A stretch of 64,000 bases of DNA, taken from positions 124,001 to 188,000 of the forward strand of contig JACTMP010000027.1 of assembly GCA_014584575.1 (NCBI GenBank). The letters are read 5' to 3'. The DNA comes from Chloroflexota bacterium. Lineage in GTDB: Bacteria > Chloroflexota > Anaerolineae > Promineifilales > Promineifilaceae. Position 1 is the first letter of the stretch; the number at the start of each line of letters is the position of its first letter. The notes below the pieces were generated by a model. The model did no database searches, had not been told where the DNA came from, and was given only the letters and a program-made list of their open reading frames with translations. A program made the position numbers and the translations under genes. Below are positions 59,486 to 64,000 of the stretch, piece by piece.

Positions 59486-61519
59486 ATGACAAAAGAATGG
59501 TTTTATCAACACAAGTTAGGGCTACTCGGCCTGCTGGTGGTCATTCTGGCGATTGGCTTGCTGGCAAGCTGCGACCGCTCCGAAGAAGGCGGCAGCAGTA
59601 CGGCCCAGACCACCGGCCTCTCGGCCGACGCCAACGCCCTGGCGCAGGAACGTGGCCTTACGCCCGACGATGTGTACGCCGCCCTCAAGACCTACATGCC
59701 CACCGGCGAACTTGACCCGTACATCATGTTCGCCTCCGGTGGGCAAGGTGGACAGGTATTGGTCATCGGCGTGCCCTCCATGCGCATCTTGAAGATCATC
59801 GGCGTCTTCACCCCCGAACCCTGGCAGGGCTACGGGTACGGCGGTTCCAGCAATGACGTGCTGGCCGGCGGCTTCATGGATGAAGACCACCCCCTCCTCT
59901 GGGGCGACACCCATCACCCTTCCCTTTCCGAAACCAACAGTGAATACGACGGCAAGTTCCTTTTCATCAACGACAAGGCCAATGCCCGTTTAGCCGTCAT
60001 TGATCTGCGCGACTTTGAAACCAAACAAATCATCAAAAACCCCAACGCCATCAACGATCACGGCGGCGCTTTTGTGACTCCCAATACCGAGTACGTAATT
60101 GAAGGGCCGCAATATGCCGCCCCCATCGGCTGGGAATATGCCTCTCTGGACGACTACGAAGCCAAATATCGCGGCCTCATCACCTTCTGGAAATTTGACC
60201 GGGCGAGCGGGCGAGTAGACGAAAGCAAATCCTTCCAGATTGAACTGCCCCCTTACTGGCAAGACCTGTGCGACGCCGGTAAAGGGCCGAGCGATGGCTG
60301 GGTGTTCTGCAACTCCTTCAATACCGAACTGGCGACCGGCGGCGTGGAATTGGGCAATCCCCCCTTTGAAGCCGGCACTACCCAAAACGACACCGACTAC
60401 CTGCACATCATCAACTGGAAAGCGGCCGAAGAAGTGTACAACGCCGGTAAATATGACATGATTAACGGTATTGCGGTCATCAGTATGCAAACGGCCGTAG
60501 ACGAAGGACTGCTCTACTTCACCCCCGAACCCAAAAGCCCGCACGGGGCTGACGTTACCCCCGGCGGCGAATACATCGTTGTCGGCGGCAAACTGGACCC
60601 GCACGTGACCATTTACTCCTTCGACAAGATCATGAAAGCCATTGAAGGCGGCGGTCTGGGTACCGACGTGTACGGCGTGCCCGTTATTCCTCTGGACGCC
60701 AGCATGGAAGCGCAGGTTGAACTGGGGCTTGGCCCGCTGCACACCGTCTTTGACGACAAGGGCTATGCGTACACCTCGCTCTTCCTGGATTCGGCCGTAG
60801 CCCGCTGGGCGTTGGGCGGCCCGTATGCCGACAAACACCCGGAAGAAGGCTGGACGTTGGTGCAAAAACTGCCCGTTCACTACAACATCGGCCACATTAC
60901 CGCCGCCGAAGGCGACACGGCTACTCCTGATGGGCAATTTGTGGTGGCGCTGAATAAGTGGAGCATTGACCGCTTTGCCAACGTAGGGCCGCTGCTGCCA
61001 CAAAACTTCCAACTGGTAGACATTTCCCGAACCGGCGACCAGATGAAACTGCTGTACGACATGCCCATTGGCATGGCCGAACCACACTACGCCCAGATCA
61101 TCAATGCGGATAAATTGCAACCTTTCGAGGTGTATCCTGAAATTGGCTGGAACCCGGAGACGATGAGCGTGCATCCCAACGCCATCACCTCGCCCGAACA
61201 GGCACGCATCGAGCGCAATGGCAACACGGTGGAAATCTGGATGTCGGTGATTCGCTCTCATTTTAACCCCGAACGAGTGGAGATTAAAGAAGGCGATCAC
61301 GTCATCTGGCACCTGACCAATCTGGAACGCACCCGCGACGCCACGCACGGCTTTGCCCTCTCCGGCTACAACATTAACCTGAGCCTGGAACCGGGTGAAA
61401 CGCAAACGATTGAGTTTACCGCCACGCAGCCAGGCACCTACACCTTCTACTGCACCGAGTTCTGCTCCGCCCTACACCTGGAAATGCTCGGCTACTTCCT
61501 GGTGGAGCCGAAGGAGTAA
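59486..61519 (+). CDS. nosZ: Nitrous oxide reductase, clade II, lipoprotein type
   Basis: The 677-aa protein reduces N2O to N2 outside the cytoplasmic membrane. The N-terminus has no twin-arginine signal; it has a Sec helix ending in lipobox LASC (Cys29), so it is predicted to be lipid-anchored. The propeller carries CuZ ligands in GDTHHPSLSETN (His143, 144), NDHGGAF, SPHGADVTPGG, GPLHTVF, YNIGHITAAEG and EPHYAQI. The cupredoxin end has the CuA set CTEFCSALHLEM (Cys656, Cys660, His664, Met667). Sec export and these patterns place it in clade II (atypical). Genes for maturation follow. GGAGAAG lies before ATG 59486. Confidence 0.95.
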   Translation: MTKEWFYQHKLGLLGLLVVILAIGLLASCDRSEEGGSSTAQTTGLSADANALAQERGLTPDDVYAALKTYMPTGELDPYIMFASGGQGGQVLVIGVPSMRILKIIGVFTPEPWQGYGYGGSSNDVLAGGFMDEDHPLLWGDTHHPSLSETNSEYDGKFLFINDKANARLAVIDLRDFETKQIIKNPNAINDHGGAFVTPNTEYVIEGPQYAAPIGWEYASLDDYEAKYRGLITFWKFDRASGRVDESKSFQIELPPYWQDLCDAGKGPSDGWVFCNSFNTELATGGVELGNPPFEAGTTQNDTDYLHIINWKAAEEVYNAGKYDMINGIAVISMQTAVDEGLLYFTPEPKSPHGADVTPGGEYIVVGGKLDPHVTIYSFDKIMKAIEGGGLGTDVYGVPVIPLDASMEAQVELGLGPLHTVFDDKGYAYTSLFLDSAVARWALGGPYADKHPEEGWTLVQKLPVHYNIGHITAAEGDTATPDGQFVVALNKWSIDRFANVGPLLPQNFQLVDISRTGDQMKLLYDMPIGMAEPHYAQIINADKLQPFEVYPEIGWNPETMSVHPNAITSPEQARIERNGNTVEIWMSVIRSHFNPERVEIKEGDHVIWHLTNLERTRDATHGFALSGYNINLSLEPGETQTIEFTATQPGTYTFYCTEFCSALHLEMLGYFLVEPKE

Positions 61520-61581
61520 TTATGAATTAGGAATTATGAATTATGAAGGGTTTTCATAATTCATAATTCATAATTCCTAAT
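61518..61581. repeat. Hairpin of AATTATG units after nosZ
   Basis: The left arm repeats AATTATG/AATTAGG four times, the right arm CATAATT and CTAATT. It begins at the nosZ stop codon and ends 18 bases before the next start. Confidence 0.9.
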
Positions 61582-61599
61582 TTCCCTCCCAAGTGTGTC

Positions 61600-62271
61600 A
61601 TGTTCGATTCAGACGTACAGGTGGTGCTACCAGATGGCAGTACCCGCCGCTTACTAGATTATTTACTGCCCAGCGCGCTGCTGATGTTGGGGGCGCTGCT
61701 GTTGGTGGTGTCCATCTTCCTGCCCTATTGGAGTATGACGATGGAAGCGCCGCAGTATCCCCAGGGATTGCACGTGGACGTGTACGTCAACCGGCTGGAA
61801 GGGGATATGCGCGAAATTGACGCCCTGAACCATTACCTGGGGATGCCAGTATTGGATGAAGGTGGACAGTTGGAACGCTCCATCTCCGTGATTTCCATTG
61901 TCACGCTGGGGCTGCTGCTGCTGGCGGGGGTGTTTGTGCATAACCGCTGGGCGGCCGTCCTTGCCCTGCCCGCTATCCTGTTTCCGCTGGTGTTTGTGGC
62001 CGATTTGTGGTGGATTTTGTACCAATACGGCCACAGCATTGACCCCAAGTCTGCTCTCGGTGGGGCCATCGAGCCGTTTACGCCGCCCATTGTGGGGCGA
62101 GGGGTGGTGGCGCAGTTTGCTACGGTGGGGCAGTTTGAGATTGGTTTTTACCTGGCGCTGGTCGCGGTGGGCGTGGTGCTGGTGGGGCTGTGGTTCCACC
62201 GCCGCGCTTATAAGCCGGTGCAGGATGCGCGGGAACGGATGAAAACGGCCGTACCCACCCCCTCCTCATGA
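61600..62271 (+). CDS. nos-cluster membrane protein
   Basis: This 223-aa protein has four hydrophobic helices (about 27-47, 97-117, 124-145, 187-207). A periplasmic segment after the first holds PYWSMTMEAPQYPQGLHVDV and LNHYLGMPVLDE. This pattern, a membrane protein between nosZ and nosD, occurs in clade II nos clusters of several phyla. It may take part in electron delivery or copper supply. No heme or copper motif of classical type is visible. Its stop overlaps the start of the next gene by four bases (ATGA). Confidence 0.7.
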   Translation: MFDSDVQVVLPDGSTRRLLDYLLPSALLMLGALLLVVSIFLPYWSMTMEAPQYPQGLHVDVYVNRLEGDMREIDALNHYLGMPVLDEGGQLERSISVISIVTLGLLLLAGVFVHNRWAAVLALPAILFPLVFVADLWWILYQYGHSIDPKSALGGAIEPFTPPIVGRGVVAQFATVGQFEIGFYLALVAVGVVLVGLWFHRRAYKPVQDARERMKTAVPTPSS

Positions 62272-64000
62272 ACCATTCACGCGCCATAAGGGTCATCATC
62301 CTGATGGGGATCATCTGGTGGCTGGTGGGCGGCACGGCCGTAGTCACCGCCCAATCCAACACCCGCATCGTCTCTGCCAACGGCCCGTATACCACCATTA
62401 CCGCCGCGCTGGAAGCGGCGCAGCCTGGCGACACCATTGAAGTTCACGGCGGCATTCACCCGGCGCTGACGGTAGACAAAACCGTCAATCTGGTTGGCCT
62501 GGATTGGCCGGTGATTGACGGGCTGGGCCAGGGCGCGGTGGTGGTTATCACCGCCCCCGATGTGCAATTCCAGGGTTTTGTGGTGCGCGGCAGCGGCAAT
62601 GAACCCGACCGCAACCACGCCGGCATCACCGTCGCCGCCCCCCGCGCCCTGGTAGCTAACAACCGGCTGGAAGACGTCTTGTTTGGCGTCTACGTGGCCC
62701 AAGGCGCAGACACCATCGTGCGCGGCAACGATATTACCGGCAAGGCCGAGTATGACGTTGGCCGCAAGGGGGACGGCATTCGCCTCTGGTATAGCTCCGG
62801 CGTGGTGGTGGAACAAAACGACATCCACGAGACCCGCGACGTGGTGGTGTGGTATTCGCCGGGCGTGATCATTCGGGACAACATGATTCGGAACGGCCGT
62901 TACGGCGTTCACCTCATGTATACCGACCAGGTAGAAATCAGCCACAACCACCTGCTGAACAATTCGGTGGGGGCCTATGCCATGTATGCCGATGACGTGG
63001 TCATCAGCCACAACCTGATCACCGGGCAGCGCGGCCCCAGCGGTTACGCCCTCGGTTTTAAGGACGCCAGCAACGTGCTGGTTCACAACAATGTATTGGT
63101 AGACAACGGCGGCGGCGTTTTCCTGGATGGTACACCGTTTGATCCCCAAAGTTACGGCCGTTTTGAAAACAACATCGTCGCCTTTAACGACGTGGGTGTG
63201 ACGCTGCAACCGGCCGTCAAAGGCAACAGTTTCAGCGGCAACACCTTCTGGGAAAACGTCTCCCAGATGACCCTGCAAGGCGGCGGCACACCCGGCGCCA
63301 ATAACTGGCAGGGCAACTTTTGGAGCGACTACAACGGCTTTGACGCCGACGGCGACGGGCTGGGTGACACCCCCTACATCTCCGAACGCTTTTTTGAAAA
63401 TGTGACAGAGCGGGAACCCCGGCTGCGGCTGCTGGCTTACAGCCCGGCGGCGCAGGCCATCGAATTTGCCGGGCAATCCTTCCCCATCATCCGCCCCCAA
63501 CCCAAATTGAGCGACCCCGCGCCGCTGGTCGAACCGGGTCTCATTCCCACCTTTGCCGCGCCGCCCGCGCCGCCGGTATGGCCGTTGGTGGGCACGGCCG
63601 TAGCCCTCATCCTGCTTGGTCTTTTCTGCGGCGGCCTGGCCTACTTCGGCGCACCTATCCGCCGCCCCCGACCAACCAATCCACCCATACAGGTGAATCC
63701 TATGAACAACTCCTCCTCGCCCATTGCCAATCTGCGCATCACCGGCGTCAGCAAACGCTATGGCAAAGTGTACGCCGTGCAAGACATCTCCTTCACCGCC
63801 CAAACCGGCGACGCCATCGCCCTCTGGGGAGCGAACGGGGCCGGCAAAACGACCCTGCTCAAAGCCATTTTGGGGCTGATTACGTTTGACGGGCAGATTG
63901 AAGTGAACGGCCGTGACGCCCGGCGTGATGGTAAAAATGCCCGGCGACACATCGGCTATGTACCTCAGGAAGCGGTCTTTTACGATTGGAGCGTCACCGC
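62268..64000 (+). CDS. nosD: NosD-NosF fusion (cut by the window end)
   Basis: From ATG 62268 the frame stays open to the window end (at least 577 residues). Residues 1-30 are a signal peptide; about 31-430 is the NosD right-handed beta-helix with carbohydrate-binding/CASH-type repeats (VEQNDIHETRDVVVWYS; NRYGVHLMYTDQVEISHNHL-like). A membrane helix follows at about 435-460. NosF, the ABC ATPase that works with NosY in copper-site assembly, then begins in the same frame at Met479. Walker A GANGAGKTT lies at 521-529. There is an AGGTGA before the internal ATG 63702, so NosF could also be made separately. I find no stop between the two parts. Confidence 0.85.
   Translation, partial: MNHSRAIRVIILMGIIWWLVGGTAVVTAQSNTRIVSANGPYTTITAALEAAQPGDTIEVHGGIHPALTVDKTVNLVGLDWPVIDGLGQGAVVVITAPDVQFQGFVVRGSGNEPDRNHAGITVAAPRALVANNRLEDVLFGVYVAQGADTIVRGNDITGKAEYDVGRKGDGIRLWYSSGVVVEQNDIHETRDVVVWYSPGVIIRDNMIRNGRYGVHLMYTDQVEISHNHLLNNSVGAYAMYADDVVISHNLITGQRGPSGYALGFKDASNVLVHNNVLVDNGGGVFLDGTPFDPQSYGRFENNIVAFNDVGVTLQPAVKGNSFSGNTFWENVSQMTLQGGGTPGANNWQGNFWSDYNGFDADGDGLGDTPYISERFFENVTEREPRLRLLAYSPAAQAIEFAGQSFPIIRPQPKLSDPAPLVEPGLIPTFAAPPAPPVWPLVGTAVALILLGLFCGGLAYFGAPIRRPRPTNPPIQVNPMNNSSSPIANLRITGVSKRYGKVYAVQDISFTAQTGDAIALWGANGAGKTTLLKAILGLITFDGQIEVNGRDARRDGKNARRHIGYVPQEAVFYDWSVT

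Noticed and set aside
59990..61405. 471-aa minus-strand open frame
   Set aside because: It lies wholly inside nosZ and shows no recognisable domain.
62277..63950. 557-aa minus-strand open frame
   Set aside because: It mirrors the NosD-NosF gene, which has clear domain motifs in the plus frame; the minus frame has His/Gly/Val-rich shadow composition.
1..64000. tRNA, rRNA or riboswitch genes
   Set aside because: I looked through the gaps and saw no cloverleaf, rRNA core or known riboswitch consensus; almost all gaps are filled by repeats.

Overview
The window looks like chromosomal DNA from a filamentous or wastewater-type Chloroflexota (Anaerolineae or Ardenticatenia-like). This is inferred from the mix of PASTA-less Ser/Thr kinases with PPC-like repeats, clade II nosZ, an Uma2 fragment, DUF72, LLM oxidoreductase and aliphatic acyl-CoA genes in a high-GC background; there is no rRNA or tRNA to confirm it. 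No CRISPR array, tRNA, rRNA, transposase or integrase was found. Nearly all genes lie on the plus strand. The minus-strand genes are the alpha-2-macroglobulin (20573-26395), the DinB/AbfD-like pair with a small protein (40365-42658), and a membrane protein (56825-57361).

Layout. 1-3.7 kb: an endonuclease III-like gene, an XdhC-type maturation factor, an AT-rich unknown gene, a VOC protein, and then a leftover copy of the XdhC 3' end. 3.7-19.5 kb: surface and signalling genes, namely two transmembrane Ser/Thr kinases, a YciI protein, a flippase-like membrane protein, a GT4 glycosyltransferase, a methyltransferase-glycosyltransferase fusion, an AAC(3)-type acetyltransferase and a very large secreted Asp-box propeller protein. 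19.7-26.4 kb: a broken Uma2 gene, a small membrane protein and a thioester alpha-2-macroglobulin lipoprotein. 26.6-31.4 kb: a lower-GC restriction-modification island with two DNA methyltransferases and three predicted type II nucleases (TdeIII-, PmeII- and ApaLI-like). 31.4-40.3 kb: acyl-CoA carboxylase beta and alpha subunits, acyl-CoA dehydrogenase, LLM oxidoreductase, APH-type kinase and an rRNA methyltransferase, suggesting branched-chain or short acyl-CoA breakdown. 40.3-56.5 kb: a probable quaternary-amine module. It holds an AbfD/HpaB-family dehydratase, a GntR regulator, an MttB-family methyltransferase, a dimethylglycine/sarcosine dehydrogenase-like flavoprotein, EtfB and EtfA as electron acceptor, a ProX/ProV/ProW-type betaine transporter and an iron alcohol dehydrogenase. 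57.6-64.0 kb: DUF72, a Crp/Fnr regulator and a nitrous oxide reductase cluster (lipoprotein NosZ, a membrane protein, and a NosD-NosF fusion that runs off the end).

Two genome-wide features stand out. First, the palindrome ACGGCCGT is enormously over-represented, like HIP1 in cyanobacteria, and becomes sparse or absent in the AT-rich or island genes, so it acts as a tag of resident DNA. Second, most intergenic gaps are filled by hairpins built from 7-9 bp units: a tandem array on the left arm and its reverse complement on the right. The unit sequence differs from site to site but the architecture is constant. These hairpins often end within a few bases of start codons that lack a Shine-Dalgarno sequence, sometimes supply the stop codon of the gene before, and have apparently entered one coding sequence (8797-11868) in frame several times, where they now encode loops between membrane segments. 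Two loci also show a complete gene, then foreign cargo, then a diverged copy of that gene's 3' tail, which points to a repeated mode of gene acquisition.
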